Positions 51,788-61,335 of a stretch of 64,000 nt of DNA are shown in pieces. Under the pieces are notes generated by a model. The model ran no database searches. It worked only from the letters and a program-made list of their open reading frames with translations, and had not been told where the DNA came from. A program made the position numbers and the translations under genes. Origin of the DNA: Synechococcus sp. KORDI-52 (GTDB lineage: Bacteria > Cyanobacteriota > Cyanobacteriia > PCC-6307 > Cyanobiaceae); assembly GCF_000737595.1 (NCBI RefSeq), contig NZ_CP006271.1:1612001-1676000 (forward strand). Direction: 5' to 3'. Within the stretch, counting starts at the first letter, position 1, and each line of letters starts with the position of its first letter.

Positions 51788-51859
51788 GACAGTTGCCTCC
51801 GGCAAGGGGAAAAGATGCTGGACCCTAGGTAGAATCCCAACAATCGAGCGGTCAAGACA

Positions 51860-51961
51860 ATGTTGTTCACTTTGGGATGGGCGTCCTTGGCTGCCATGTT
51901 CAGTTTCTCCATCGCCATGGTTGTCTGGGGACGCAATGGTGACGGCACCCTGAACTTCTGA
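51860..51961 (+). CDS. petN: cytochrome b6f complex subunit PetN
   Basis: A 33-residue single-helix peptide: [20 protein letters not shown] followed by [13 protein letters not shown]. The Trp near residue 7 and VVWGR end of the helix are typical PetN (subunit VIII), needed for assembly and stability of the b6f complex in the thylakoid. It is followed eight bases later by a small membrane protein gene on the same strand. Confidence 0.92.
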   Translation: MLFTLGWASLAAMFSFSIAMVVWGRNGDGTLNF

Positions 51962-51969
51962 TTGATTCT

Positions 51970-52119
51970 GTGCCGCAAGACGCACCACTTTTGAACCAGG
52001 CCCTGGCGGTCACAGCGGCGGTGCTTCTTGTTTTCGTCAGCGTTGCCGTGATTTATCTCTCAACGATCGAATGGCGAGACCGTCGGCGTCGCCAGGGTTC
52101 AACCAAATCGTCTTCCTGA
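51970..52119 (+). CDS. small membrane protein
   Basis: A 49-residue protein from GTG 51970 with one transmembrane segment (ALAVTAAVLLVFVSVAVIYL) and a strongly basic tail (EWRDRRRRQG, then STKSSS). It overlaps the next gene by 49 bases in a different frame. It probably belongs with petN in a thylakoid context, which is inference from position. Confidence 0.6.
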   Translation: MPQDAPLLNQALAVTAAVLLVFVSVAVIYLSTIEWRDRRRRQGSTKSSS

Positions 52120-53429
52120 TCGCGTCGGTTCGACGTCAGATCAGTCATCACCCTTGTTCGGCGTTTCTTCTGGGGCTTTGCCTGATCGTTCCAGGAGTTC
52201 TCCTGGGTGCGTCCAAGTTCAATCACGGTCTCAGCCGTCCAGAAACGACTGAGCTGGTTGCCTTCATGCGTCAGGCTCGGCTGATTCAGAGCTTTCAGGC
52301 CGATCCCTCTGCATCAGTTCCCCAGATCTGGGAGGAACGTTTTTCCGCGTTGCCTGCCCGTCATCGCTGGATGAGCCACGGACGAGAGTTGTGGTGGCTG
52401 ATCTGGCTGGACGATGGTGAACCTGTGCTGGCACTTCCGTCGTCATCGGAGTCGTCCTCATTGGAACTGCACTTCGCTGATGAACTGCATCGGAGCAGCT
52501 TTGATCAGGCTCCTCTGCTGGAGGCCAAGACTCCGTCTCTTTTGGAGGAAACCTGTCTGCGGCGTCTCACCAACGGAACAGCTGTTCAGTGGCAGCCCTC
52601 CGGCTTGGCCAAAATCAGTGGCCATCTCTTCCCTGCTTTGGCAAGCTTTTCCCACGGTTGTCTGAGTGTGTCGCTCCAGGATGATCGCCTGATCGCCGAG
52701 GGGTTAGTGGCCTCGAGACCCTTGGCGTCCCTGAAGGATCGAGCAAAACCGGGCAGAACAAATCTTGTTCGCCTCAACGCACCGTCGACGTATCTGGAGT
52801 TCAACAGTGTTTCCTTGCAACCGGTTCTGGGTTCGTTCCTCAACAACCCTTTGATCGCGGAGCAACTCACCAGCCGATACAACCTGCCTCAGAACCTGCG
52901 TGCTGTTCTGCTCGATGCCCCTGTCGCCCTCCGGGTGGAATCCCTCGAGGCAGGACGCTTTCGTGCCGCTGTTCAAGCCAGGTTGATGCTGCCCGCTGAT
53001 CAGATCGGCACACTCAGGTCCAGCCTTGCATCGGTTTCCGAAGCATTGAGGCGGAATGGCTTTCGTCGGCAACAACTTCGCTTGCAACGCGCGGATGCAT
53101 CACCGACCCAACGTTCCGCTGTGGTGTGGCTCAATCCTCAGGGTGATCCAAGTGGTGGCTGGTCGCTTGGGCCTGAGATGAGTGGGCAGGTGGAGCTGCT
53201 GCTCGCCCTGGGGCAGGCTCCCACACTCGGGGGGGCGCCCACCCTTCAACGCCTTGGGGACCAACGCCTGCGCCTTCGAGCTCGACCTGACGAATTGGTT
53301 CAGCTGGGTTGGTTAGGACCGGGCTGGCCCAGTGTCATTCGAGCTGCACCTCAGCTTGAGCTGGAGATGACAGCTCTACCCAACCAGCAACAGCCCGGAT
53401 GGCTTCGGCTTCAGTTGGAACTGCGCTGA
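52071..53429 (+). CDS. conserved membrane-anchored hypothetical protein
   Basis: A 452-residue protein from ATG 52071. One membrane segment (about 30-47, FLLGLCLIVPGVLLGASKF) is followed by a large soluble domain rich in Ser, Leu and Arg with no recognised motif. Its length and repeated LxLRxxx strands suggest an extracytoplasmic beta-rich domain. The N-terminus overlaps the previous gene by 49 bases, and its last 19 bases overlap the convergent thf1 gene. Confidence 0.7.
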   Translation: MARPSASPGFNQIVFLIASVRRQISHHPCSAFLLGLCLIVPGVLLGASKFNHGLSRPETTELVAFMRQARLIQSFQADPSASVPQIWEERFSALPARHRWMSHGRELWWLIWLDDGEPVLALPSSSESSSLELHFADELHRSSFDQAPLLEAKTPSLLEETCLRRLTNGTAVQWQPSGLAKISGHLFPALASFSHGCLSVSLQDDRLIAEGLVASRPLASLKDRAKPGRTNLVRLNAPSTYLEFNSVSLQPVLGSFLNNPLIAEQLTSRYNLPQNLRAVLLDAPVALRVESLEAGRFRAAVQARLMLPADQIGTLRSSLASVSEALRRNGFRRQQLRLQRADASPTQRSAVVWLNPQGDPSGGWSLGPEMSGQVELLLALGQAPTLGGAPTLQRLGDQRLRLRARPDELVQLGWLGPGWPSVIRAAPQLELEMTALPNQQQPGWLRLQLELR

Positions 53430-54058
53430 GCCTGTTCTGCCAAACGGCGCTCCTTCTTGCGCTTCTCGGCCGCGATGGTTTCCTCAACCAGTTCAACGGC
53501 CTGATCCATCCGCTCGCTGTTGGAGCCAAACAGCGTCAGATCCTTCTCGACACGATCGGCAGGCATGCCAAGGCTTGCGGCCCATTCCTGGCTCTGTTTG
53601 ACCAATGACTCACTGTCCGTGCCGCTGGCATCCGCTGCGGCCGCCTTGAGAAGGCTCATCAGTCCAACGGCCATCAAACGTGAGTAGTGGCTGCCGTCTT
53701 TGAGGCGATGAGACGACAGCAAACTCTTGAGCTTCTCGGGATCCTTCCCTTTGGCCTGGTCAACCAGCGACGTGTTGATCTTGCGTAGCTTCGCCGCATC
53801 GAAGCCATTGCTGCTGCAGAGGGCACTGAACAAGGCGTCGGTCTGCGCTTCTGGCCGATAGCCCTTGGTGAATGTATCGAACACGGTGCACAGCCCGACG
53901 CTGAAAAGCTCGTTGGCTTCAAATCGACTTTGATGGCTCAGCAAATGCAGTTCCACCAGCAGCTCATCAGCAAGGCGGCGGTACAGCGGGGCAATCACGT
54001 GGGGAAAGGCCTGATGAAACGCTCGTTTGCTGTCGGCGATGGTCTGACTTGCGGCCAA
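53411..54058 (-). CDS. thf1: Thf1/Psb29 photosystem II assembly factor
   Basis: A 215-residue helical protein from TTG 54058. TIADSKRAFHQAFPHVIAPL, ADELLVELHLLSHQSRFEAN and the later YRPEAQTDALFSALC segments are typical of Thf1/Psb29, required for FtsH complex stability and photosystem II repair. A coiled coil rich in Lys and Glu ends the protein. No ATG is available near the conserved N-terminus, so the TTG start is accepted. Two Clp genes and an ftsH gene lie close by. Confidence 0.93.
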   Translation of the reverse strand: MAASQTIADSKRAFHQAFPHVIAPLYRRLADELLVELHLLSHQSRFEANELFSVGLCTVFDTFTKGYRPEAQTDALFSALCSSNGFDAAKLRKINTSLVDQAKGKDPEKLKSLLSSHRLKDGSHYSRLMAVGLMSLLKAAAADASGTDSESLVKQSQEWAASLGMPADRVEKDLTLFGSNSERMDQAVELVEETIAAEKRKKERRLAEQAQRSSN

Positions 54059-54076
54059 CGTGCAGTCCTGGAATGA

Positions 54077-54733
54077 ATGGCCGGAACCCTAGCGCCGCGG
54101 ACATCGCCGTTAGGATTGCGCGACCCTGCTGATACTCAGATGATCCCCATTGTGATTGAGGAGTCCGGCCGGGGAGAAAGGGCCTTTGACATTTATTCCC
54201 GGCTGCTGCGCGAGCGCATCATCTTTCTTGGTGAAGCTGTCACCAGTGACTCCGCCAACCGGATCGTGGCTCAGATGTTGTTCCTCGAAGCCGAGGATCC
54301 CGAGAAAGATATCTACCTCTACATCAACTCGCCTGGCGGTTCGGTCTACGACGGCCTGGGCATCTTCGACACGATGCAGCACATCAAACCGGATGTGCAC
54401 ACGGTGTGCGTTGGCCTGGCCGCCAGCATGGGGGCTTTCCTGCTTTGCGCCGGGACCAAGGGCAAGCGCAGCAGCCTGCAGCATTCCCGGATCATGATTC
54501 ACCAGCCATTGGGTGGTGCCCAGGGTCAAGCCAGTGACATCCGCATCCAGGCGGACGAAATCCTCTTCCTCAAGGACCGCCTCAACAGGGAACTTTCTGA
54601 TCGCACCGGGCAGCCTCTTGATCGGATCCAACAGGACACCGATCGCGACTTCTTCATGTCACCCTCTGAAGCGGTGAACTATGGGTTGATTGATTCGGTG
54701 ATCGACAAGCGTCCCGTTCAGGCTGTCGCTTGA
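54077..54733 (+). CDS. clpP: ATP-dependent Clp protease proteolytic subunit
   Basis: A 218-residue serine protease subunit that forms a barrel with ClpC or ClpX. Ser117 in GLAASMGAF and His142 in [10 protein letters not shown] are catalytic, with Asp in the [11 protein letters not shown] block. The first 20 residues may be a propeptide. Its stop overlaps the start of the DUF2256 gene as TTGA. Confidence 0.95.
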   Translation: MAGTLAPRTSPLGLRDPADTQMIPIVIEESGRGERAFDIYSRLLRERIIFLGEAVTSDSANRIVAQMLFLEAEDPEKDIYLYINSPGGSVYDGLGIFDTMQHIKPDVHTVCVGLAASMGAFLLCAGTKGKRSSLQHSRIMIHQPLGGAQGQASDIRIQADEILFLKDRLNRELSDRTGQPLDRIQQDTDRDFFMSPSEAVNYGLIDSVIDKRPVQAVA

Positions 54734-54885
54734 AGAAGGGAAGTTCGAAAGTCAATCGTCCCAGCAAGATCTGTCCGGTCTGCGCTCGTCCCTTTGAGTG
54801 GCGCAAAGCCTGGAGAAATTGCTGGGACGATGTTGTGTACTGCTCTGAGCGTTGCCGTCGACGCAAGAACAAATTCAATCCATAA
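54730..54885 (+). CDS. DUF2256 zinc-ribbon-like protein
   Basis: A 51-residue basic protein from TTG 54730, overlapping the clpP stop as TTGA. Cysteines in [19 protein letters not shown] and [13 protein letters not shown] form two Cx2C or CxxxC pairs that probably bind zinc. DUF2256 proteins are widespread in marine bacteria; their role is not known. It ends at a strong terminator shared with ftsH. Confidence 0.85.
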   Translation: MKKGSSKVNRPSKICPVCARPFEWRKAWRNCWDDVVYCSERCRRRKNKFNP

Positions 54886-54919
54886 AAAAGACCCCGCCTG
54901 ATCAAGACGGGGGTTTTTT
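54884..54919. terminator. bidirectional Rho-independent terminator
   Basis: AAAAAAGACCCCG and CGGGGGTTTTTT flank a 10-12-base loop, giving a T-run on both strands. It separates the convergent DUF2256 and ftsH genes. Confidence 0.88.
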
Positions 54920-54936
54920 ATTGATGTGTTGGAGAA

Positions 54937-56856
54937 TCAGTCCAGGGTGACCACGGTGCGGTCTTTCTCAGGAACAGCGGTGAATTCCGCAACAATGGCC
55001 TTGAACTCATCGCCATTCATGGTTTCTTTCTCGATCAGCAGTTCCACCAGGCGGTCCATGGCTTCGCGGTTGGCAGCCACGATTTCCACGGTTTCGTCAT
55101 AACAACGCTTCACCATGTTGCGGACTTGAACATCGATCTGTTGGGAGATCGATTCGGACACGTCACTGCGGGACATCAAATCGCGGCCCAGGAACACTTC
55201 CTGGCTGCCGCCTTCAAGGGCAACAGGGCCGAGATCACTCATGCCGAGCCGGGTCACCATGTTTCGAGCCATCGAAGCCACCTGTTGGATGTCGCCACCG
55301 GCTCCTGTGGTCACTTCCTGATGCCCAAACACCACATCTTCTGCGGCGCGGCCACCAAGGGCACCCATGATGCGGGCCTTGAGCTGAGCGCGAGTGACAA
55401 GAGTTTGTTCTTCGTCCGGCGAGAACCAGGTCAGGCCCTGGGCCTGACCACGGGGAACGAGAGTGACTTTCTGTACCGGATCGTGGTCCTTGACCAGGGT
55501 CCCGATCAGGGCATGGCCCACCTCGTGGTATGCAATCAGACGTTTGCTGCGACCATCGGTGAGGGGACGACCCTCCATTCCGGCGATGATGCGATCGACA
55601 GCGTCATCGATCTCGCTCAAACCGATGGCGTCTTTGCGGCGGCGGGCGGTGAGGATCGCTGCCTCGTTCATCAGGTTGGCCAGGTCAGCACCAGTAAAGC
55701 CAGGGGTGCGGCGGGCGATGCTTTCGAGGGACAGCTCTTCTTCGAGTTTTTTGTTGCGGCAGTGCACATCCAGGATGGCGAGGCGGCCCTTGATGTCCGG
55801 AGCATCCACGGTGACCTGACGGTCAAAACGGCCGGGACGCATCAGAGCTGAGTCCAGAACGTCAGGACGGTTGGTGGCGGCAATGATGATGATGCCGCTG
55901 TTGCCTTCGAAGCCATCCATCTCCGTCAGGAGCTGGTTCAGCGTCTGTTCGCGTTCGTCGTTGCCTCCACCAATGCCGGCTCCGCGCTGGCGCCCAACGG
56001 CGTCAATTTCGTCAATGAAGATCAAACAGGGGCTGTTCTCTTTGGCTTTCTTGAAGAGATCGCGGACGCGGCTGGCGCCAACGCCAACGAACATCTCAAC
56101 GAACTCAGAACCAGAGAGAGAGAAGAAGGGAACACCTGCTTCACCGGCAATGGCCTTGGCGAGAAGGGTTTTACCGGTGCCGGGAGGGCCGACCAGCAGA
56201 AGGCCTCGGGGAATCTGAGCACCCACGGATGTGAACCGTTCTGGCTGCTTCAGGAATGTCACCACTTCCTGAAGTTCCTGCTTGGCTTCGGTGACGCCGG
56301 CCACGTCATCGAACATGACGCCGGTCTCCGCTTCCATCATGAAACGGGCTTTGCTTTTGCCGAACTGCATGGCCTGGCCGGGGCCGCCAGGCATGTTGCT
56401 GTTGCGGCGGGCCAGGAAGATCAGAGCACCGATCAGCAGCAGCGGGAACGCCAGATTGCCCAGCACACCAAGGGCTGGAGGTGCCGTGCGGGGGGGATGA
56501 ATGTCGAAGCTGATGCCTTCGGTCTTCAGCGTGTTAATCAGCTCAGGGGCCAGACCGGGCAGGTCAACGCGCAAACGCTGAACGCGGTTGTCCAGGTCAG
56601 GATCGACCGCTTCGATCACTGCGTTGCGACCACCGTCGTAGATATCAACGGCTGTGACACGACCGGCTTCGACGTAATCAAGGAAGCGGCCATAGCTCAT
56701 GCGCGCCACCGCAGCATTGCGCGGGGCGACGGTGGTGCCATTGCTGTCCTGGCTGAGGTTGTTGATGCCTCCGTTGCTCACCACCTGCCAGCCAATCAGC
56801 AACACGACGCCGATTGGCAGAAGCCAGAGGGCAAGAAGTCGCCAGCGCTGGTTCAT
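54937..56856 (-). CDS. ftsH: FtsH membrane protease
   Basis: A 639-residue AAA protease. Two N-terminal membrane segments (about 7-25 and 132-150), Walker A GPPGTGKT at 223-230, the SRH region after [20 protein letters not shown] and the zinc motif HEVGH at 444-448 are all present. FtsH hexamers remove damaged D1 protein during photosystem II repair; Thf1, encoded nearby, stabilises them. The N-terminus matches a cyanobacterial FtsH of the thylakoid class. Confidence 0.96.
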   Translation of the reverse strand: MNQRWRLLALWLLPIGVVLLIGWQVVSNGGINNLSQDSNGTTVAPRNAAVARMSYGRFLDYVEAGRVTAVDIYDGGRNAVIEAVDPDLDNRVQRLRVDLPGLAPELINTLKTEGISFDIHPPRTAPPALGVLGNLAFPLLLIGALIFLARRNSNMPGGPGQAMQFGKSKARFMMEAETGVMFDDVAGVTEAKQELQEVVTFLKQPERFTSVGAQIPRGLLLVGPPGTGKTLLAKAIAGEAGVPFFSLSGSEFVEMFVGVGASRVRDLFKKAKENSPCLIFIDEIDAVGRQRGAGIGGGNDEREQTLNQLLTEMDGFEGNSGIIIIAATNRPDVLDSALMRPGRFDRQVTVDAPDIKGRLAILDVHCRNKKLEEELSLESIARRTPGFTGADLANLMNEAAILTARRRKDAIGLSEIDDAVDRIIAGMEGRPLTDGRSKRLIAYHEVGHALIGTLVKDHDPVQKVTLVPRGQAQGLTWFSPDEEQTLVTRAQLKARIMGALGGRAAEDVVFGHQEVTTGAGGDIQQVASMARNMVTRLGMSDLGPVALEGGSQEVFLGRDLMSRSDVSESISQQIDVQVRNMVKRCYDETVEIVAANREAMDRLVELLIEKETMNGDEFKAIVAEFTAVPEKDRTVVTLD

Positions 56857-56914
56857 GAGCCAAAGAAATTCGTTAACGAGTGTAAAGGAGTTGGCCTGAT
56901 TTCTGAGACCCTGA

Positions 56915-58144
56915 TCAAAGGCTTCTCAGAGCAACAATCGGGTCGAGCTTTGCGGCTCGGCGGGCGGGCACGACGCCGAAGAACAGTCCGATGGATCCTG
57001 AGAGTCCAACCGTGATGACAACTGTTGTGGCCCCGATCGCCGCCGGTAATGGTGTGAGGGCAGCCACAAGACTGACTGCTCCTAACCCCACCAGCGTGCC
57101 CACCGCTCCGCCCAGGCTTGCGAGCACCAGAGACTCCACCAGAAACTGCTGAAGCACATCACTGCTTCGGGCTCCCAGGGCCTTGCGCAAACCGATCTCT
57201 TCGGTTCGCTCGCTGACAGACACCAGCATGATGTTCATGATTCCGATGCCTCCCACCAGCAGGGAGATCCCTCCGATGGCCGCAAGCATCAGGGTGAGTC
57301 CTCCGGTGATGGTGCCGACGATGGTGAGGGCATCCTTCTGAGAACGCACTGCGAAATCGTCGTCACGAAGAATGCTGTGGCGTTGACGCAACAGGTTGGT
57401 GATCTGAAATCTTGCTGCTCCGGTGCTCTTTTCGTCTCTGGCTTCAACGCTGATGGAGTTGAGGCTTACGCCATAAATCGGATCCCGACCGGTGATCCGG
57501 TTCACCATTGTTGTGATTGGGATGTAGATGTTTTCATCCTGGTTGCTGCCAAAAACAGCTCCTTTGGGTGCCATCACTCCGACAACCCTGAAGGACTGAT
57601 TGCTGATGCGCACCTGCTGCCCGATCGCCGCGCCGGTTGGAAACAGTTTGGTGCGCAGATCAGAACCAAGGACGGCTACGGCTCTCGCCGATGATTCCTC
57701 TTGATCGGTGATGAAGCGACCCTTCGCGATTTCAAACTTCCGTACTGCGAGGAAATCCGGAGTGACCCCGAAAACCGCACCAGTGGCACTGCGGGCTCCC
57801 GCCTGCACCACCTGATTGGTGTTGATCAGAGGCGCGACCCTCGTGACGCTTGGAACTTGAGCGGCAATGGCTTCGGCATCTTCCAGAACAAGTGTTTTGG
57901 GTCGGGTGACACCTTGACGTCTGGTGTTTGTGTTGCCCGGAACCACAAACAGCACATTGGCTCCAAGGTTGTTCAACTGCCCTTCGGCCAGTCCTTGCGC
58001 TCCTTTTCCCACCCCCACAAGGGTGATCACCGAGGCGTTGCCAATCACGATGCCCACCATGGTGAGCAAGCTGCGAAGTCGGTTGCTCTGCAGGGTTGAC
58101 AGGGCCATCCGCACCGTTTCCGTTGCGGGCATGCGGCGGTTCAT
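56915..58144 (-). CDS. MacB/DevC-like ABC transporter permease
   Basis: A 409-residue protein with one N-terminal and three C-terminal membrane helices around a periplasmic MacB-type core ([20 protein letters not shown], then [20 protein letters not shown]). Such permeases work with an ATPase and a membrane fusion protein to export compounds or extract lipids; neither partner is adjacent. It lies 14 bases from the pyruvate kinase gene, on the same strand. Confidence 0.85.
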   Translation of the reverse strand: MNRRMPATETVRMALSTLQSNRLRSLLTMVGIVIGNASVITLVGVGKGAQGLAEGQLNNLGANVLFVVPGNTNTRRQGVTRPKTLVLEDAEAIAAQVPSVTRVAPLINTNQVVQAGARSATGAVFGVTPDFLAVRKFEIAKGRFITDQEESSARAVAVLGSDLRTKLFPTGAAIGQQVRISNQSFRVVGVMAPKGAVFGSNQDENIYIPITTMVNRITGRDPIYGVSLNSISVEARDEKSTGAARFQITNLLRQRHSILRDDDFAVRSQKDALTIVGTITGGLTLMLAAIGGISLLVGGIGIMNIMLVSVSERTEEIGLRKALGARSSDVLQQFLVESLVLASLGGAVGTLVGLGAVSLVAALTPLPAAIGATTVVITVGLSGSIGLFFGVVPARRAAKLDPIVALRSL

Positions 58145-58157
58145 GCTGTGCTGTTGT

Positions 58158-59609
58158 TCAGATCAGTGTCGCCTCAGCTTCGTTGTTGACGATGCTCACC
58201 TTGACCAGATCCGTGGATCCAGAGACGCCCGCATGGGTTCCTGCTGACTGGACCACGAGGTCTCCCTCCTCGAGTAAGGCCAGTTCCTGGGCTCTGACCA
58301 TGGCGGCGTGGAAGGTCTGCGTGGTCCGCTCCCCCTGTGGAATCACCAACGGAGTCACGCCCCAGACCAGTTGAAGACGACAGGCGACTGTGCGATCCGG
58401 TGTGACGGCCAGGATGGGAGCTGCTGGACGGAACTTACTGACATTGCGAGCTGTGGCTCCACTTTTGGTCAGGGGAACAATCGCGGAAGCGTTGAGCTGG
58501 CTGGCGATGGTGCTCACCGCACCACTCAAGGCATTGGGAATGGTGCTGGGAAGGTGACTGTCGATGGAGCGTTGGGGATAGTCCTTCTCGATCCGTCGGG
58601 CAATGGTGGCCATGGTCTGCACCGCTTCAACAGGGAAATCTCCCACTGCGGTCTCGTTGGAGAGCATCACAGCATCGGTTCCATCGAGGATGGCGTTGGC
58701 CACGTCGCTGACTTCGGCGCGGGTCGGGCGTGGGCTCGAGGCCATCGAATCCAGCATCTGGGTGGCCGTGATGATGGGGATGCCCAGGCTGTTGGCCTTG
58801 CGGATTAGTTCCTTCTGCAGCAGCGGAACTTCCTCGGCCGGCATTTCCACCCCGAGATCACCGCGGGCCACCATCACGCCATCGCAGAGGGGAAGGATCG
58901 AATCGATCTGATCGATCGCTTCAAACTTCTCGATCTTGGCCACCACAGGGGTCTCATGCCCCTGGTCACGGATCAGCCCACGGATCTCTTCCATGTCGGA
59001 AGGATTTCGAACGAAGCTGAGAGCCACCCAGTCCACCCCTTGACTGAGACCAAAAGTCAGATCGGTCTTGTCCTTGTCTGTCAGGGCGCGAACGGAGAGC
59101 TGGACGTCCGGGAAGTTGACCCCCTTGTTGTTCGAGAGAACACCGCCCACGGTGACGGTGCAATGCAGGGTCTGCTGGGCTTTGTCGACGGTATCGACCT
59201 TCATCTCAACGCGGCCGTCGTCAAGCAGGATCCGACTTCCAGCGGTTACTTCGTCGGCGAGTTTGTCGTAGGTCACCGTGGCGATCGTCTTGTCGCAGCT
59301 CACGGGTCGTGACGTGAGTGTGAACGGATCACCATTGGCCAGGGTGATCGGTCCCTCCGCGAAGCGTCCGAGTCGGATCTTCGGGCCCTGAAGGTCCTGA
59401 AGGATGCCGATGGTCTGACCCAGTTCCTCAGACACCTGACGGATCGTGGCGATGCGTGCGGCGTGTTCGCTGTGGTCGCCGTGGGAGAAGTTCAGCCTGA
59501 ACGTGGTGGCACCAGCCTTCACGAGCTCCTTGATCCGCTCCGGACTCTCCGTGGCAGGGCCGATGGTGGCCACGATCTTGGTCCGTCGGTTCAGGTCGAA
59601 CTGGCCCAT
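58158..59609 (-). CDS. pyk: pyruvate kinase
   Basis: A 483-residue protein from ATG 59609 (594xx-based longer reading starts at 59642). RRTKIVATIGPATESPERIK at the N-terminus, EKFEAIDQIDSILPLCDGVM and ARGDLGVEMPAEEVPLLQKE with the cation and substrate residues, and EVSDVANAILDGTDAVMLSN in the barrel are diagnostic. It converts phosphoenolpyruvate and ADP to pyruvate and ATP. Length fits the standard bacterial form without the extra C-terminal domain seen in some cyanobacterial isozymes. Confidence 0.95.
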   Translation of the reverse strand: MGQFDLNRRTKIVATIGPATESPERIKELVKAGATTFRLNFSHGDHSEHAARIATIRQVSEELGQTIGILQDLQGPKIRLGRFAEGPITLANGDPFTLTSRPVSCDKTIATVTYDKLADEVTAGSRILLDDGRVEMKVDTVDKAQQTLHCTVTVGGVLSNNKGVNFPDVQLSVRALTDKDKTDLTFGLSQGVDWVALSFVRNPSDMEEIRGLIRDQGHETPVVAKIEKFEAIDQIDSILPLCDGVMVARGDLGVEMPAEEVPLLQKELIRKANSLGIPIITATQMLDSMASSPRPTRAEVSDVANAILDGTDAVMLSNETAVGDFPVEAVQTMATIARRIEKDYPQRSIDSHLPSTIPNALSGAVSTIASQLNASAIVPLTKSGATARNVSKFRPAAPILAVTPDRTVACRLQLVWGVTPLVIPQGERTTQTFHAAMVRAQELALLEEGDLVVQSAGTHAGVSGSTDLVKVSIVNNEAEATLI

Positions 59610-59665
59610 ATCGCGGCTGAAAATCCCTGCGGAAACTACCATCCGGGCGTTTCCGAACCGGCCTC

Positions 59666-59995
59666 ATGGAGATGAATTCCTATCAGCACGCGGCCCGAAA
59701 GACCGCTGCCTACCCGGATGTGGGCTGCAATCCCGTTTATCCAACCCTTGGTTTGACGGGGGAAGCCGGCGAAGTGGCCGACAAGGTCAAGAAGGTGATT
59801 CGAGACCGTGAGGGCGTTTTTGATGCAGGCACGCGCGAAGCGATCAAGTTGGAACTGGGCGATGTGCTCTGGTATGTGGCTCAGCTGTCTAGCGAACTCG
59901 GTTATGACCTGGAGGAGGTGGCTGAAGCCAACCTTCAAAAGCTGTCGAGCCGGGCTGCCCGTGGGCGCATCGGCGGCAGCGGAGACCAACGTTGA
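59666..59995 (+). CDS. MazG-like nucleotide pyrophosphohydrolase
   Basis: A 109-residue all-alpha hydrolase: LTGEAGEVADKVKKVIRD and LELGDVLWYVAQLSSELG give the ExxE and ExxD metal sites of MazG-type enzymes, which hydrolyse nucleoside triphosphates to monophosphates and may lower (p)ppGpp or house-clean damaged nucleotides. It overlaps the next gene's TTG-based frame by four bases. Confidence 0.85.
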   Translation: MEMNSYQHAARKTAAYPDVGCNPVYPTLGLTGEAGEVADKVKKVIRDREGVFDAGTREAIKLELGDVLWYVAQLSSELGYDLEEVAEANLQKLSSRAARGRIGGSGDQR

Positions 59996-60003
59996 TCGTG
60001 CTG

Positions 60004-60477
60004 ATGCTTCGTCGTTTGTTAACGCTTCTGTGCTGCCTGCCTCTGCTGCTGGCCCTGGCATTGCCCTGTGATGCCGCTGAACTGCAACTCAGTGGAATAC
60101 GTCTGGATCCCTGCGGTGAGCAGGATCCAGGCAATCAACCTGACTTGAGTCGCCCAATGGGTGCCAGCTGTTATGTACTGACAGGGGACGTGGAGAACCG
60201 AGGTAAAAACAGTGTCATCGACACGGACGTCTACGCTCGGATCCTCGATGCCAGTGGTGAGCCGGTGCTCCAGAACAGAACCCGTGTGGGTTCCATCGGA
60301 GATGTCAACCCTGGTCAATCCCCCTTTGCCCTGCACATTTCTGTTCCCGCCGGAACGCCTGGACCATTCGTTGTCAAAAATGCACGGGCCCGTGGTTTCA
60401 ATGCTCCGGTGCGAAGTCGCGCCGAGGCCGATGACGACGATCTATTGCCTCTGGAGAGAAGCATCAATCTGGAGTGA
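60004..60477 (+). CDS. exported FxLYD-like hypothetical protein
   Basis: A 157-residue protein from ATG 60004 (TTG 59992 is an alternative, overlapping the MazG stop). A signal peptide (LLTLLCCLPLLLALALPCDA) is followed by a beta-sandwich-like region (YVLTGDVENRGKNSVIDTDV, then VLQNRTRVGSIGDVNPGQSP) resembling FxLYD domains. No function known. Its stop touches the YggT gene stop. Confidence 0.65.
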   Translation: MLRRLLTLLCCLPLLLALALPCDAAELQLSGIRLDPCGEQDPGNQPDLSRPMGASCYVLTGDVENRGKNSVIDTDVYARILDASGEPVLQNRTRVGSIGDVNPGQSPFALHISVPAGTPGPFVVKNARARGFNAPVRSRAEADDDDLLPLERSINLE

Positions 60478-60774
60478 TCACCAAGTGGCACCAGACATAT
60501 AAAAGGCATTGATCGACTGCCCCACGAGGCCCTGCAGCAGATTCAGGGCCAAGAAGGCCAGGATGGCCGAAAGGTCGATGCCTCCCAGTGGTGGGATCAA
60601 CCCCCGGAAGGCATTGAGATAGGGGTCGGTGATCGCACTCACGCTGCTCAGCACAGGATTGCCCCAGTCGAGGTTGGGGAACCAGCTCAGGAGAACCCGA
60701 ACGATCAACACCAGGGAATAAATCTGCAGGGTTTGGGACAGCACCTGCAGCAGGGTGACGGGAAGAGATTCCAT
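60478..60774 (-). CDS. YggT family membrane protein
   Basis: A 98-residue protein with two membrane helices (SLVLIVRVLLSWFPNLDWGN end of the first; ILAFLALNLLQGLV in the second) and the YggT-typical ITDPYLNAFRGLIPPLGGID loop. In cyanobacteria and chloroplasts relatives (YlmG) help in nucleoid or thylakoid organisation. It is followed leftward by the convergent exported-protein gene with no spacing. Confidence 0.9.
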   Translation of the reverse strand: MESLPVTLLQVLSQTLQIYSLVLIVRVLLSWFPNLDWGNPVLSSVSAITDPYLNAFRGLIPPLGGIDLSAILAFLALNLLQGLVGQSINAFYMSGATW

Positions 60775-60798
60775 GACGGGAGCTGATCTCCTCCGACT

Positions 60799-61299
60799 TT
60801 ATGCAGCTTCCGTCAGATCGGTCGCACCCAAATCTGGAAGCACGGAGAAGGTGCGATGGAATTTTTCGGTGAGGGTGAGCCAGTACGAGCGGCCTTCGCT
60901 TTGTCGGCGCCGTTCGATGAAGTCCTGCGCCATCAGCTCTTTGATGTGGTCGTAGGCCCCAGAGCCGCGTAGATCCACGAGATCCGACTGGAGGATCCGT
61001 TTCTTCAGCGCAATGGTCGCGAGGGTTCGCAAGGTTGCTGTGGAAAGGTTCACCGGCAGCAGGTCTTTGACCAGATCGCCCATGCCTGGACGCAGCTGAA
61101 GGCCGTAGCGACCGCTCTGCTCAACGATCTCCAGGGCGCTGTCCCGCTGGGCGTAGGAGGCCGTCAGGGCCACGAGAGCCTCTTCCACAGCCCGACGATC
61201 GGAGTCGGCCAGCTCGGCCAGTTCGCCGATGCTGACTGGTCGGCCCTTGAGGTAAAGAATCGCTTCGAGCCGGGTTGGCAGGGATGGAGACGTCATCAC
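60799..61299 (-). CDS. scpB: segregation and condensation protein B
   Basis: A 166-residue winged-helix protein that joins ScpA and SMC in chromosome condensation. RLEAILYLKGRPVSIGELAE and LSTATLRTLATIALKKRILQ with VDLRGSGAYDHIKELMAQDF are typical. No scpA lies nearby. It ends 24 bases before the YggT gene on the same strand. Confidence 0.93.
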   Translation of the reverse strand: MMTSPSLPTRLEAILYLKGRPVSIGELAELADSDRRAVEEALVALTASYAQRDSALEIVEQSGRYGLQLRPGMGDLVKDLLPVNLSTATLRTLATIALKKRILQSDLVDLRGSGAYDHIKELMAQDFIERRRQSEGRSYWLTLTEKFHRTFSVLPDLGATDLTEAA

Positions 61300-61335
61300 A
61301 ACCCCTCGAGAGTTCTCAAATTACCGCCCTGAAAC

